Source: Dysgonomonas sp. HGC4 (GTDB lineage: Bacteria > Bacteroidota > Bacteroidia > Bacteroidales > Dysgonomonadaceae). Taken from it: a stretch of 64,000 nt of DNA. Made by a program: the position numbers and the translations under genes. A model generated the notes under the pieces. It ran no database searches and was not told the origin of the DNA. It saw nothing but the letters and a program-made list of their open reading frames with translations. The stretch lies in NCBI RefSeq assembly GCF_001261715.1, contig NZ_CVRU01000163.1, positions 64,924 through 128,923 on the forward strand. Reading direction: 5' to 3'. This document shows positions 1 through 9,710 of this stretch, piece by piece (within the stretch, counting starts at the first letter, position 1; each line of letters starts with the position of its first letter).

Positions 1-620
1 ATATTCGCCAATTGATCGATAGAAATATCCTTATCTATATTTTCGTGTATATGAAAGAGGCTTTTATTGATACGAATATCTTTATTATTCGATTTCATCT
101 TTATCAATTCGAGAAATTTCGACATCAGCATATAAAGAATGCCCTGTGTCTCAATATTAGAATGCAAAGCCATCTTATTGTTGTTTGCTATATACTGAGA
201 GAATATAGGAGGATTGTCGTACAATTTCGGATCGAAATGATGTAAATACCTATCAGGATTTATTTCCAATAACCGTTGTGTTAATAATAAATCTAAAGAA
301 GAGGCTTCTATTCCGATCGGAAAATCGTATTTATCAAATATGGATTCCTTGTTTAATACCTTTTCATAGAAATGGATATAGTATAGTGAGAAATAACTGT
401 CGCATTCGTTATCGTGTAAAGTAAAGGGAGGTGTTAAATACAAATATCCAGGTTCTAAAATATATGTTTTATCACCAATCTTAGTTCTGGCTTTTCCCTC
501 TTTTACATAATATATACGGGCAAAAGGGCTATGCACATTTTTCCAATTCCAGTTTGCATTAAGTTCAGAATAACCAACGTTGAGCAAAATAAGACTAAGG
601 TCTTCATTAGATTTAAGCAT
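1..620 (-). CDS. AraC-family transcriptional regulator (truncated by window edge)
   Basis: An open frame runs leftward from ATG at 620 and is still open at base 1, giving about 206 residues; the C-terminal part is outside the window. The N-terminal half looks like the cupin-type AraC_binding domain (segments such as YYVKEGKARTKIGD and YLTPPFTLHDNECDSYFSLY). The last visible residues, HIHENIDKDISIDQLAN, are the usual beginning of an AraC helix-turn-helix domain. An in-frame stop lies about 55 bp upstream of the ATG, so no earlier ATG start is available. It is divergent from the fucose operon with a 253-bp shared upstream region. I infer that it is the local sugar-responsive regulator of fucIAKP; the ligand is not shown by the sequence. 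Confidence 0.85.
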   Translation of the reverse strand, partial: MLKSNEDLSLILLNVGYSELNANWNWKNVHSPFARIYYVKEGKARTKIGDKTYILEPGYLYLTPPFTLHDNECDSYFSLYYIHFYEKVLNKESIFDKYDFPIGIEASSLDLLLTQRLLEINPDRYLHHFDPKLYDNPPIFSQYIANNNKMALHSNIETQGILYMLMSKFLELIKMKSNNKDIRINKSLFHIHENIDKDISIDQLAN

Positions 621-761
621 ATGGCATATCGTTTTAATATCATACCAAGAATGTGTAAATATACTTATATATAATTAATAACATATAATTCAAATATCAG
701 AATATCGATATTGTATTAGTCGTCTGTCGAAATAGTGAAAGCGTTTCTAATATCTTAAACA

Positions 762-769
762 TATATTTG
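762..769 (+). promoter_or_regulatory. Candidate -7 box of the fucose operon promoter
   Basis: TATATTTG matches the Bacteroidota -7 consensus TAnnTTTG and lies 104 bp before the fucI ATG. No clean TTTG -33 box is visible 19-21 bp upstream, which is common for activator-dependent promoters. The start site would be near 776, leaving a leader of about 100 nt. Confidence 0.4.
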
Positions 770-873
770 TCATATAAGTTATACCAATTTCTATTATTAA
801 ACCTTATTTATTATAAATGTCTCTAGCTACATAGTATCGGAGAGATTACTTTAACCTAACTATTGTAAATATC

Positions 874-2661
874 ATGAAGAAAAACAGATTTCAAGGAGAA
901 TGGCCTAAGATCGGAATACGCCCAACTATAGACGGTCGTATGGGTGGTGTACGTGAATCGTTGGAAGTTCAAACTATGAACATGGCCAAAAGTGTAGCTA
1001 CATTAATATCTGATAATTTAAAATACCCCGATGGTACTCCTGTACAATGTGTAATTGCAGACTCTACTATAGGTCGTGTACCTGAAAGTGCTGCTTGTGC
1101 AGAAAAATTCAGAAAAGAAGGTGTAGGTGTTACTATTACCGTTACTCCATGTTGGTGTTATGGTAGTGAGACTATGGATATGGATCCGCATACAGTTAAA
1201 GCTGTTTGGGGATTTAATGGAACAGAGCGTCCCGGAGCTGTGTATTTAGCAGCTGTATTAGCCGGACATGCACAAAAAGGATTACCTGCATTTGGTATAT
1301 ATGGTCACGATGTGCAAGAATCATCAGATACTTCTATTCCAAAAGATGTTACCGAAAAATTATTACGCTTTGCCCGTGCCGGAATGGCAGTAGCCACTAT
1401 GAAAGGTAAATCATACCTATCAATAGGTGCTGTATGTATGGGTATAGCCGGTTCGATTGTGAGTCCAGATTTCTTCGAAGATTATTTAGGCATGCGTTGC
1501 GAAGGTATCGACGAAGTGGAAATAATTCGTCGTATGACCGAAGGCATATACGATAAAGAAGAATACGAAAAAGCACTAGCTTGGGCTAAAGCCAACTGCA
1601 AAGAAGGCGAAGATATTATCAACCGAAAAGACCTGATAAAAGACAGAGCCGGAAAAGATGCAGACTGGGAGTTTGTTGTAAAGATGGCTATCATTGTCAG
1701 AGATTTGATGGTGGGAAATCCAAAACTTAAGGAAATGGGATTTGGAGAAGAAGCTCTGGGACATAATGCTATTGCAGCAGGATTCCAAGGTCAACGCCAA
1801 TGGACTGATTTCTATCCGAACGGAGACTTTGCAGAAGCAATTCTTAATTCATCTTTCGACTGGACAGGTGTTCGCGCTCCATATATGTTAGCAACAGAAA
1901 ATGATGCTTTAAATGGAACGGTAATGCTATTCAGTTATTTGTTAACCAACACAGCTCAAATATTTGCCGATGTTCGTACTTATTGGAGCCCTGAGGCTGT
2001 AGAACGTGTTACAGGCAAAAAACTCGAAGGAGTAGCAGCTAATGGTATGATTCACTTGATAAACTCAGGTGCTGCAACATTAGATGGTTCGGGTCAGCAA
2101 TCAGATAAAAATGGTAATCCGGCAATGAAAGCATTTTGGGATATTAGCGAAGCTGAAGCCAAAGCTTGTCTTGATGCAACTACTTGGATGCCTGCCAACC
2201 GTGAATATTTCAGAGGAGGTGGCTATTCTTCAAAATTCCTGACAAAAGGTGGTATGCCTTGTACTATGGCTCGTCTGAATTTAATTAAAGGACTTGGTCC
2301 TGTACTTCAAATAGCTGAAGGATGGACAGTAGACATTGATCCTGCAATTCATAAAATATTAGATGACAGAACAGATAAAGGCTGGCCTACAACTTGGTTT
2401 GTACCTCGTTTAACAGAAGACTCTAACTTCAAAGATGTATATTCTGTTATGAATAATTGGGGAGCCAATCACGGAGCAATCAGTTATGGACATATAGGTG
2501 CCGATATAATTACCTTAGCATCAATGCTTCGCATTCCTGTTTCTATGCATAACGTAGATAAAGAAGATGTATTCCGTCCTGCAGTATGGAGTGCTTTTGG
2601 AATGGATAAAGAAGGTGCCGATTATCGTGCTTGTAATACTTATGGACCTTTGTATAAATAA
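874..2661 (+). CDS. fucI: L-fucose isomerase
   Basis: This 595-residue cytoplasmic enzyme interconverts L-fucose and L-fuculose, the first step of fucose catabolism; the E. coli enzyme is 591 residues. Residues matching the known metal and catalytic positions (E. coli E337, D361, H528) are present at a constant offset of five: E342 in TENDALNG, D366 in FADVRTYW and H533 in GANHGAIS. There is no signal peptide. The gene is first in an operon with fucA, fucK and fucP. The stop codon lies inside a small hairpin (2656-2678). GH95 alpha-L-fucosidase, about 24 kb away, is a plausible intracellular-pathway supplier of its substrate. Arabinose isomerase activity of the same family is an alternative, but the fucA/fucP neighbours argue for fucose. 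Confidence 0.97.
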   Translation: MKKNRFQGEWPKIGIRPTIDGRMGGVRESLEVQTMNMAKSVATLISDNLKYPDGTPVQCVIADSTIGRVPESAACAEKFRKEGVGVTITVTPCWCYGSETMDMDPHTVKAVWGFNGTERPGAVYLAAVLAGHAQKGLPAFGIYGHDVQESSDTSIPKDVTEKLLRFARAGMAVATMKGKSYLSIGAVCMGIAGSIVSPDFFEDYLGMRCEGIDEVEIIRRMTEGIYDKEEYEKALAWAKANCKEGEDIINRKDLIKDRAGKDADWEFVVKMAIIVRDLMVGNPKLKEMGFGEEALGHNAIAAGFQGQRQWTDFYPNGDFAEAILNSSFDWTGVRAPYMLATENDALNGTVMLFSYLLTNTAQIFADVRTYWSPEAVERVTGKKLEGVAANGMIHLINSGAATLDGSGQQSDKNGNPAMKAFWDISEAEAKACLDATTWMPANREYFRGGGYSSKFLTKGGMPCTMARLNLIKGLGPVLQIAEGWTVDIDPAIHKILDDRTDKGWPTTWFVPRLTEDSNFKDVYSVMNNWGANHGAISYGHIGADIITLASMLRIPVSMHNVDKEDVFRPAVWSAFGMDKEGADYRACNTYGPLYK

Positions 2662-2678
2662 GGGCTGAGACCTTATTT
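2656..2678 (+). repeat. Hairpin overlapping the fucI stop; copy A of the AAGGTCTGAGACCTT palindrome family
   Basis: AAATAAGG (2656-2663) and CCTTATTT (2671-2678) are perfect inverted repeats with a 7-nt loop, and the fucI TAA lies in the left arm. The core AAGGGCTGAGACCTT at 2660-2674 matches other intergenic copies at 29490, 33934, 44136, 47588 and 62646. There is no long T-run, so complete termination is doubtful. Confidence 0.6.
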
Positions 2679-2790
2679 CGGTTCATCTGAATACAACTAT
2701 AATTGCACGTTATGAATTAAAAGTCCGAAGTCAAATTCGAGCTTCACTTTATTAACTGTTAAATAAGAACAAAAGTAACACTAATAATAC

Positions 2791-2827
2791 ACTAAAACGG
2801 ATAGACTTTACGTTTATTCGTTTTAGT
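2791..2827 (+). repeat. 9-bp perfect inverted repeat in the fucI-fucA leader
   Basis: ACTAAAACG (2791-2799) and CGTTTTAGT (2819-2827) are exact reverse complements separated by 19 nt, ending 21 bp before the fucA ATG. In RNA this could form a stem just upstream of the fucA start. It could equally be an operator for a regulator dimer. Function is unproven. Confidence 0.5.
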
Positions 2828-2848
2828 TGATATAAGCACATATATACC

Positions 2849-3493
2849 ATGATAACAGACAAACATTTAGCTGAATTTATAGCACAAGCTCAAAGAGTAG
2901 GAAAAGAACGTCTACAACTTTGCAGCAGTGGCAACATATCCTGGAGAGTAGAAGAAGACTTAGCTTTAATCTCAGGAACAGGCTCTTGGCTTCCTCGCAT
3001 TACCGAAAATAAAATAGCAACATGTCGCATTTCCGATGGCATGCCTGTACAAGGTGTAAAACCATCTATGGAAAGTTCTTTTCACTTAGGTGTGTTACGT
3101 AATAGAAAAGATGTTAATGTTGTTCTACACTTCCAATCTCAATACGCAACAGTAGTTTCGTGTATGAAGGATAAACCTACTAATTTTAATGTTATTGCAG
3201 AAGTTCCTTGTTATTGTGGTCGCGAAATATCGGTTGTGGACTATCATAGACCAGGATCTCCCGAACTAGCTAAGGCTGTAACAGCAGCTTTAACAAATAA
3301 TAATACTGCATTACTCAGCAAGCACGGACAAGTGGTTTGTGGAAAAGACTTTGATGATGCTTTCCAAAAAGCAGTATTCTTTGAACTGGCATGTCAGATA
3401 ATTGTAAATGCGGGAGCAGGCAATTATTTAACTCTTACGGAACAAGAAGTTGACGATCTTGATAAATATATTCTAGGCAAAACATCTAAATGA
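2849..3493 (+). CDS. fucA: L-fuculose-1-phosphate aldolase (class II aldolase/adducin family)
   Basis: This 214-residue cytoplasmic enzyme should split L-fuculose-1-phosphate into dihydroxyacetone phosphate and L-lactaldehyde; the length equals the E. coli enzyme (about 215). Family motifs are visible: SSGNISWR (26-33), the catalytic glutamate E75 in SMESSFH, and KHG with H159. One oddity: the usual zinc ligand pair HxH is HFQ here (H94, Q96), so one histidine ligand is replaced by glutamine. Conserved surroundings such as NVVLHFQSQYA suggest an intact enzyme rather than decay. It sits between fucI and fucK, and fucK begins 6 bp after its stop. A related L-rhamnulose-1-phosphate aldolase role cannot be excluded from sequence alone. 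Confidence 0.9.
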   Translation: MITDKHLAEFIAQAQRVGKERLQLCSSGNISWRVEEDLALISGTGSWLPRITENKIATCRISDGMPVQGVKPSMESSFHLGVLRNRKDVNVVLHFQSQYATVVSCMKDKPTNFNVIAEVPCYCGREISVVDYHRPGSPELAKAVTAALTNNNTALLSKHGQVVCGKDFDDAFQKAVFFELACQIIVNAGAGNYLTLTEQEVDDLDKYILGKTSK

Positions 3494-3499
3494 CCACTT

Positions 3500-4963
3500 A
3501 TGGCATATCTTGCTTTAGATCTGGGTGCTGGCAGTGGTCGAGCCATTGTCGGGACGATTGTTGATAGAAGGATTTGTTTAGATGAAATTCACAGATTTGA
3601 GAATAAGCCTGTACAATTGGGTAATACACTACATTGGAATTTCTTATCTCTATTTGAGAATATAAAATACGGTATATTTCTTGCCATAAAAAAAGGATAT
3701 AACCTAAAAGGCATAGCTGTTGATACATGGGGTGTAGACTTTGGTCTTATAGATAAAGCAGGGCATTTGGTTTCCAATCCTGTAACTTATAGAGATCATC
3801 GTACCTTAGGTATGGCAAATGAGGCTACACAAAATATATCTAAAGAATATTTGTATGAAAGTACAGGTATTCAGCAGATGGAGATAAATACCATTTTTCA
3901 ATTGTATAGTCTTCACTCTAAAGGCGATCCTTCTTTATGTTCCACAGATAAACTACTTTTTACACCCGATCTTATAAATTATTTCCTGACAGGTGTGGCA
4001 GCTAACGAATACACAATAGCTTCTACTTCTCAATTATTAAATGCAAAAACACAACAATGGGACGAATATATATTTCGTCAATTAGAGTTGCCTTTTTCTG
4101 TCATGGAAAAAATCATAAAACCGGGAGAAATTATAGGAAGTCTTTCAAAAACAATTGAAGAAGAAACAGGAGCCGGACATGCAAAAGTCTTTGCTGTTGG
4201 CTCGCATGATACAGCCAGTGCAATAGGTGCAATTCCGGCAGAATGTGATAATTGGGCATTCCTAAGTTCGGGTACATGGTCATTGTTGGGCTTGCTTACC
4301 GATGAACCTATTCTTACATCGGAAGCAATGCTGAACGATTTCACAAATGAAGGTGGAGTGAATGGCAAAATACTCTTTATGAGAAACATCACAGGTCTTT
4401 GGCTTTTACAGCAACTAATTGCTGAATGGGAAAAGAAGGATGAAAAGAAATACTCGTATGAATATCTATTGTCAGAAGCAATTCAAGCAGAAGCATACCA
4501 AAGCATTGTAAACCCAGATGATGTATCGTTTTCGAATCCATCTTCAATGAGTACTGCAATAGAATCTTATTGTGCTAATACCAATCAGGCTACACCTATA
4601 ACCAAAGGAGAGTTTGTAAGGTGTGTTATGGAATCATTAGCATTAAAATATCATTTTGTTGCTAAGAAACTAAAAGAATGCTCTAGTAGGAAAATTGACC
4701 AATTATATGTTGTAGGAGGTGGTAGTCAAAATGATTTACTAAACCAATATACAGCAGATGCACTTAATGTTGTGGTATCAACAGGGATGACTGAATCTAC
4801 AGCCATTGGTAATATTCTACAGCAGGCAATTGCCGATAAAACAGTCAAAGATTGGAATGAAGGGCATGAAATTATAAAAAACAGCTTTATCCTTAAATCT
4901 TATTATCCTAAAGACAACCAGAAATGGTTAGAAATTGCAGAAAATGTAAAACACTTATTTTAA
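3500..4963 (+). CDS. fucK: L-fuculokinase of the rhamnulokinase-like FGGY type
   Basis: This 487-residue FGGY-family carbohydrate kinase would phosphorylate L-fuculose with ATP to L-fuculose-1-phosphate. The N-terminal phosphate loop is DLGAGSGRAIVG (7-18), and the C-terminal ATP-binding signature is VVGGGSQNDLLNQYTADAL. The first motif is closer to the RhaB rhamnulokinase pattern (DLGASSGR) than to E. coli FucK (DCGATNVR). Position between fucA and fucP argues for fuculose as substrate; action on rhamnulose too is possible. Start at ATG 3500, six bases after the fucA stop; fucP follows 7 bp after its stop, so translation is probably coupled. Confidence 0.85.
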   Translation: MAYLALDLGAGSGRAIVGTIVDRRICLDEIHRFENKPVQLGNTLHWNFLSLFENIKYGIFLAIKKGYNLKGIAVDTWGVDFGLIDKAGHLVSNPVTYRDHRTLGMANEATQNISKEYLYESTGIQQMEINTIFQLYSLHSKGDPSLCSTDKLLFTPDLINYFLTGVAANEYTIASTSQLLNAKTQQWDEYIFRQLELPFSVMEKIIKPGEIIGSLSKTIEEETGAGHAKVFAVGSHDTASAIGAIPAECDNWAFLSSGTWSLLGLLTDEPILTSEAMLNDFTNEGGVNGKILFMRNITGLWLLQQLIAEWEKKDEKKYSYEYLLSEAIQAEAYQSIVNPDDVSFSNPSSMSTAIESYCANTNQATPITKGEFVRCVMESLALKYHFVAKKLKECSSRKIDQLYVVGGGSQNDLLNQYTADALNVVVSTGMTESTAIGNILQQAIADKTVKDWNEGHEIIKNSFILKSYYPKDNQKWLEIAENVKHLF

Positions 4964-4970
4964 TTAAAGT

Positions 4971-6308
4971 ATGAAAAAAAACTCGATGTTTACAGGAGAA
5001 AATGGAGTAAATTATTTATTTCCATTTATCCTTATCACCAGTCTGTTTTTCTTATGGGGATTTGCACATAGCTTGCTGGATGTTTTAAATAAGCATTTTC
5101 AGGATTCATTATCCCTAACGAAAGCCGAATCGGGAGCCGTACAAGCAGCTGCTTACGGTGCTTATTTTATTATGGCAATTCCTGCTGGAATTATAGCACG
5201 AAAGTTTGGTTATAAATTCGGAATTATAGTTGGTCTTTCTCTCTTTGCTGCAGGAGCCTTCTGGTTTGTACCGGCAGTTGGTATTAATACATTTTGGGCT
5301 TTCTTAATAGGTCTATTAGTGTTATTTTGTGGTCTTGCGTGCCTCGAGACTGTAGCCAACCCATATACAATAGTATTAGGTTCTCCCGAAAAAGCTGCAA
5401 GCCGAATTAATCTGGCTCAAACATTTAATGCAATCGGTTGGATTCTAGGACCTCTAGTTGGTTCTATACTAATATTTAATAATGAATCAGAAAAGTCGAT
5501 ATTAGAACTATTCGTTGAGGCTGTAAAGAAAGTATTCTTAGGAGCTACCGAGCAAGTTCAGAATATTACAACCTCGGCAAGTGAAGCTATAACAGATAAC
5601 TCTGCATTAGTAGTACCATATGTAGGATTGGGAACAATTGTACTATTAGTTTTGGTACTATTTATTTTCGTAAAATTGCCAGAAATAAAATCGGAAACAT
5701 CTTCGGTAGATGCTGTTGCAAGTCTTAATAATGAACGGATCTCAAATAGACCCTTGATACAACAACGACATTTTGTAATGGCTGTGATAGCCCAATTTTT
5801 GTATGTTGCGGCTCAAACTGGTATAGGTAGTTTTTTTATTAATTATACTGTTGAAATAGAAGCTCTGCAATTAAACGAAATGCAAGCAGGACTATTATTG
5901 GGTCTTGGTGGGATGGCTCTATTTGCAATAGGCAGATTGTCGGGTAGTATGATTATGCAAAAAGTAAAACCCGAGGTATTATTGGGTAGCTTTGCTCTTA
6001 TAAATACACTATTGATGATAATTGCAATGGCAAGCCATACTCGTTTTGGGCTTATCGCTTTAATAGCAAGTTATTTGTTTATGTCTATTATGTTTCCATC
6101 TATTTTCGCTTTAGGATTAAGGCATCTGGGTGAAAAAACTAAGACGGCTTCTTCTATATTAGTATTCACTGTAGTGGGTGGAGCAATTGCTCCGACACTA
6201 ATGGGACTGATAGGTGAAACAAATATGAGCATTGGCTTTATTGTTCCTTTAGTGTGCTTCCTATATATATCCTTCTTCGGATTCTTTGGTAGTTCAGTAA
6301 AGCAATAA
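4971..6308 (+). CDS. fucP: L-fucose:proton symporter
   Basis: A 445-residue major facilitator protein of the FucP subfamily, expected in the inner membrane and importing L-fucose with protons. The N-terminus has the FucP-like stretch FILITSLFFLWGFAHSLLDV followed by LNKHFQ and SGAVQAAAYGAYF. About twelve hydrophobic segments can be counted. A polar loop (roughly 175-212, containing SEKSILELFVEAVKKVF) follows the fifth or sixth helix, a size range seen in Bacteroidota members of this family. It is the last gene of the fucIAKP operon and is followed 52 bp later by a strong terminator. Confidence 0.93.
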   Translation: MKKNSMFTGENGVNYLFPFILITSLFFLWGFAHSLLDVLNKHFQDSLSLTKAESGAVQAAAYGAYFIMAIPAGIIARKFGYKFGIIVGLSLFAAGAFWFVPAVGINTFWAFLIGLLVLFCGLACLETVANPYTIVLGSPEKAASRINLAQTFNAIGWILGPLVGSILIFNNESEKSILELFVEAVKKVFLGATEQVQNITTSASEAITDNSALVVPYVGLGTIVLLVLVLFIFVKLPEIKSETSSVDAVASLNNERISNRPLIQQRHFVMAVIAQFLYVAAQTGIGSFFINYTVEIEALQLNEMQAGLLLGLGGMALFAIGRLSGSMIMQKVKPEVLLGSFALINTLLMIIAMASHTRFGLIALIASYLFMSIMFPSIFALGLRHLGEKTKTASSILVFTVVGGAIAPTLMGLIGETNMSIGFIVPLVCFLYISFFGFFGSSVKQ

Positions 6309-6360
6309 GAGTTTAATTTTATATTTACTTAGATCATTGTCAATAGAATGCAAGCTATAT

Positions 6361-6395
6361 AAAAAGAGGCTGTTTGTAATGAACAGCCTCTTTTT
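6361..6395. terminator. Bidirectional rho-independent terminator after fucP
   Basis: A perfect 14-bp stem (6361-6374 with 6382-6395) closes a 7-nt loop. One arm begins with a run of A and the other ends with a run of T, so it can serve both the fuc operon on the plus strand and the convergent flavin reductase on the minus strand. Confidence 0.92.
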
Positions 6396-6455
6396 ATTAG
6401 AATTACTCACTAAATAAAGTAAGGTTTCTTTATAAAACTATATTCAATTTGATTA

Positions 6456-7013
6456 TTATTTATCAAGATGTTGATTAACCCATTCTTCATAAGAATTCAT
6501 GAATTTCTGTAAGAATTTGATAGTTCTTTCCGATGTAATAACTCCATTCTGATCCATAGAATTCTGAATTTCACCTAGATAACACTCAGGTTGGTTCATC
6601 ATACGTATATCAAGAAATGACGACACTTGACGAAGATGATGATTAGCTCCAAAACCACCAATAGCACCATAGGATTGACTGGCAATAGCTCCGGGTTTAC
6701 CTCCCCAAACGCTTTTACCAAATGGTCGTGACCCTACATCTAAGGCATTTTTAAGTACTGCAGGTATAGAACGGTTATGCTCTGCTGTAACTATCAAAAC
6801 AGCATCTGATTCTTTTACAGCTTCTCTAAATTTAGTATATGCTTCAATTGTCTCTTCATCATAGTCCTGATTATAAATAGGTAAATTTCCTATCTCTATA
6901 ACGTTCATATCAAAGTACTCAGGTGCTAGACTAATAAGACAATTGGCTACACTTTTCGAATAAGCACCTTTTCTTAAACTTCCGACTAATACTGCAATCT
7001 TCTTTTTCTTCAT
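6456..7013 (-). CDS. NAD(P)H-dependent FMN reductase family protein
   Basis: A 185-residue flavodoxin-fold oxidoreductase. The N-terminal phosphate-binding loop is VGSLRKGAYSKSVAN (11-25). The conserved core VTAEHNRSIPAVLKNALD and the block KPGAIASQSYGAIGG are typical of NADPH-dependent FMN/azo/chromate reductases (FMN_red family). It has no signal peptide and should be cytoplasmic. It is a single gene convergent with fucP and separated from the polysaccharide locus by 172 bp, so a role in sugar use is not indicated. The physiological substrate, perhaps a quinone, cannot be read from the sequence. Confidence 0.9.
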   Translation of the reverse strand: MKKKKIAVLVGSLRKGAYSKSVANCLISLAPEYFDMNVIEIGNLPIYNQDYDEETIEAYTKFREAVKESDAVLIVTAEHNRSIPAVLKNALDVGSRPFGKSVWGGKPGAIASQSYGAIGGFGANHHLRQVSSFLDIRMMNQPECYLGEIQNSMDQNGVITSERTIKFLQKFMNSYEEWVNQHLDK

Positions 7014-7185
7014 AACTGACCTTTTTAAGATTTAATATTTCACATTATAAATATACATAAAATTCACCTAATATTTCATTTTTGGATGAAACATATTTAA
7101 CTTAAATCTCTTATATTAATAATATTAAATACAATAAAAAGGTATTTGAATCACAATAATAAAGATGTTATTTTATTCTTACTTA

Positions 7186-9687
7186 TCACCTTTTCTTGGA
7201 ACTAATCTCAATGTAATTACTTTCTAAACCTTCTGAGCTTGCTTTCAAAACAATCTTTCCGTCTTTTCTTGTAGATTGAATTACTGCTATTGCTTTTCCA
7301 CTAAACAACTGCCTTTCGGGTTTCTTTAGGGATAAAGAATCCGTAGGGTTTCCATTGTCAGTACCAGCAATAATACCATTACCATCTATCGAAAATTTAA
7401 TTAGATTATCCGCAGTAGGAACAGCTAGACCATCGGCATCTAATACTTCAACTGTCACAAAAGACAAATCTTTACCATCAGCGGTTATCTTATTTCTGTC
7501 TGCGACTAAACGAATAGAAGCAGGCTTACCTGTTGTTTTTATTTCTCTGGATAATACTTCTTTTCCATTCTTTCGAGACACAGCTTTTAATGTTCCTTTA
7601 GTATATGGAACTCGCCAAAACACATGAAACTCTCCATCTTTTTTAGTTTTCGTGCCTAATGATTTTCCATTCAAATAAAGTTCCACTTCGTCTGCATTAC
7701 TGTAATATGCCCAAACATCTACAAGTTGCCCTTCATTCCAATTCCAGTGAGGAAATAAATGTAATACGTCTTTATTAGTCCATTCGCTCTGATACATATA
7801 GTAAACATCCTTAGGGAAGCCTGCTAAATCTATAATTCCGAAATAAGAACTACGCGATGGCCACCAAAAAGGAGTTGGTTCTCCCAAATAATCAAAACCT
7901 GTCCACAAATATACTCCCGATATATGATCGTATTCTTTTATCAACCGCCAAGTATCCTCATGAGTTGTTCCCCAAGGCACATGATTATTGTCATACGATG
8001 AACACTGATATACGGGTCTGTCAAAAGGTTTATCCCAACGTTCTGGCCAAATATTCATACTGTCGGAAGGCATTATATAATAGCCCCGAGACATAAGTGC
8101 AGAAGTAGATTCGGTTATAATAAGCTTCTGATCGGGAAACTTCTCATGGAACTTCACCCAATTATTCTCATGATAATTAAATCCTATAATTTCCATCGCT
8201 CCCGAACGAAATATATGATTGCTTGGTTCAGTTTCATTATTACCCGTTGTTACAGGTCGCGTCGGATCCAGTTGTTTTACTATATCTGCCAACTTGAGAG
8301 TCAAAAGAGAGTTTACATGCAAATCTTTCGATGGAACAGACTTTTTATCTAACGTATTTGCAAAATTCAGCACCATATTAGCTTGCTGCAAATCCAGAGT
8401 ATCAGCATCAATATGCGACCATTGCTCTAAAATTTCATTTCCAATGCTCCACATAAAAATAGATGGATGGTTACGATCTCTCAGAATAAGATCTGTTAAA
8501 TCTCTCTCGTGCCATTCAGGGAAAAATTGAGAATAATCGTATGGGGACTTCTTCTTTCTCCACATATCAAAAGCTTCATCCATCACTATAAAACCCATCT
8601 TATCACATAAATCCAATAATTCGGGCGAAGGTGGATTATGAGCTGTACGTATGCCATTACAGCCCATTTCTTTCAAAATCTCTAACTGACGCTCAATAGC
8701 TCTCACGTTAACAGCTGCACCTAAACATCCTAAATCGTGATGATTACAGACCCCTTTTATTTTAACTGATTCTCCATTCAAAAAGAAGCCTTTATCTTTA
8801 TCAAATGTAAAATAGCGTATTCCAATAGGAGTTTCATATTCATCAATAATTTTTCCGTTCTGTTTAATTTGAGAGACTACCTTATACATATATGGTTTGT
8901 CTACCGACCACAGATTAGGTTGTTCTACTTTTAACGCCTGTTCTGATGTTGCTACTCCCGAAGCTGTTGTATTCACAGAACTATTAGTCCTTGTAACCTC
9001 TTTTCCCTCTGCATCTACTAATATCGAATACAATTCTACATCTGATAGAGTATTTTCCGTAGTCCGAATAGTGGTCACAATCTTAATCTCAGCAGAATCT
9101 TTAGTTACTACCGGAGTCGTAATATACGTACCATTATAATCAACATGAACAGGATCTACAGTTACCAACCAAACATTACGATATATACCCGAACCTGAAT
9201 ACCATCGGGAATTAGGCTGTTGAGAATTATCAACTCGCACTGAGATGATATTCTTTTCGCCAAACTTCAAATACGGTGTAAGATCATATCTAAATGATAT
9301 ATACCCATTAGGGCGTTCACCTATTAGATGACCATTAACCCAAACTTTGCTATTCCAATATATGCCATCAAAATCTATGTAAACGGTCTTACCTTTTGAC
9401 GATTTATCAAGGGTAAACTCTTTACGATACCATCCAACTCCTCCGGGAAGTGCTCCCCCACCCGGTGTTGCAGGATTTGACAGCGAAAAATCGGCTTCGA
9501 TACTCCAATCATGGGGCAAATCTAAAGTTCGCCATTTAGAGTCATCATATTGAGCTTTATTAGCCAGAGAATCGTCTCCTAAGTAAAATTTCCAGTTTTC
9601 TGTGAAATCAGCTCTATCTCTTACTTTTACCTGAGCTGAACACCCACATAGAATAGAAATAATTATGAGCCCATATAATATTTTCAT
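7186..9687 (-). CDS. GH2 beta-galactosidase lipoprotein
   Basis: This 833-residue protein starts with a lipoprotein signal, SILCGC with the acylated cysteine near residue 16, so it is exported and membrane-anchored. Domains in order: GH2 jelly-roll sugar-binding domain (about 25-180), Ig-like domain (180-290), TIM barrel (290-600), then a DUF4982-like segment and an Ig-like C-terminal domain. The proton donor is E418 in SIGNEILE, and the nucleophile is probably E526 in ITESTSA. It is the last gene of the minus-strand arm, 23 bp after GH5. In this locus the likely task is removing beta-galactose from xyloglucan side chains; beta-glucuronidase or mannosidase activity occurs in the same family and is not formally excluded. 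Confidence 0.88.
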   Translation of the reverse strand: MKILYGLIIISILCGCSAQVKVRDRADFTENWKFYLGDDSLANKAQYDDSKWRTLDLPHDWSIEADFSLSNPATPGGGALPGGVGWYRKEFTLDKSSKGKTVYIDFDGIYWNSKVWVNGHLIGERPNGYISFRYDLTPYLKFGEKNIISVRVDNSQQPNSRWYSGSGIYRNVWLVTVDPVHVDYNGTYITTPVVTKDSAEIKIVTTIRTTENTLSDVELYSILVDAEGKEVTRTNSSVNTTASGVATSEQALKVEQPNLWSVDKPYMYKVVSQIKQNGKIIDEYETPIGIRYFTFDKDKGFFLNGESVKIKGVCNHHDLGCLGAAVNVRAIERQLEILKEMGCNGIRTAHNPPSPELLDLCDKMGFIVMDEAFDMWRKKKSPYDYSQFFPEWHERDLTDLILRDRNHPSIFMWSIGNEILEQWSHIDADTLDLQQANMVLNFANTLDKKSVPSKDLHVNSLLTLKLADIVKQLDPTRPVTTGNNETEPSNHIFRSGAMEIIGFNYHENNWVKFHEKFPDQKLIITESTSALMSRGYYIMPSDSMNIWPERWDKPFDRPVYQCSSYDNNHVPWGTTHEDTWRLIKEYDHISGVYLWTGFDYLGEPTPFWWPSRSSYFGIIDLAGFPKDVYYMYQSEWTNKDVLHLFPHWNWNEGQLVDVWAYYSNADEVELYLNGKSLGTKTKKDGEFHVFWRVPYTKGTLKAVSRKNGKEVLSREIKTTGKPASIRLVADRNKITADGKDLSFVTVEVLDADGLAVPTADNLIKFSIDGNGIIAGTDNGNPTDSLSLKKPERQLFSGKAIAVIQSTRKDGKIVLKASSEGLESNYIEISSKKR

Positions 9688-9710
9688 GGTCTGTTTCTTT
9701 ATCCAAATAA

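Noticed and set aside
12-245. Short plus-strand frame at the window start
   Set aside because: It lies opposite the AraC-type regulator, which has clear domain sequence on the minus strand.
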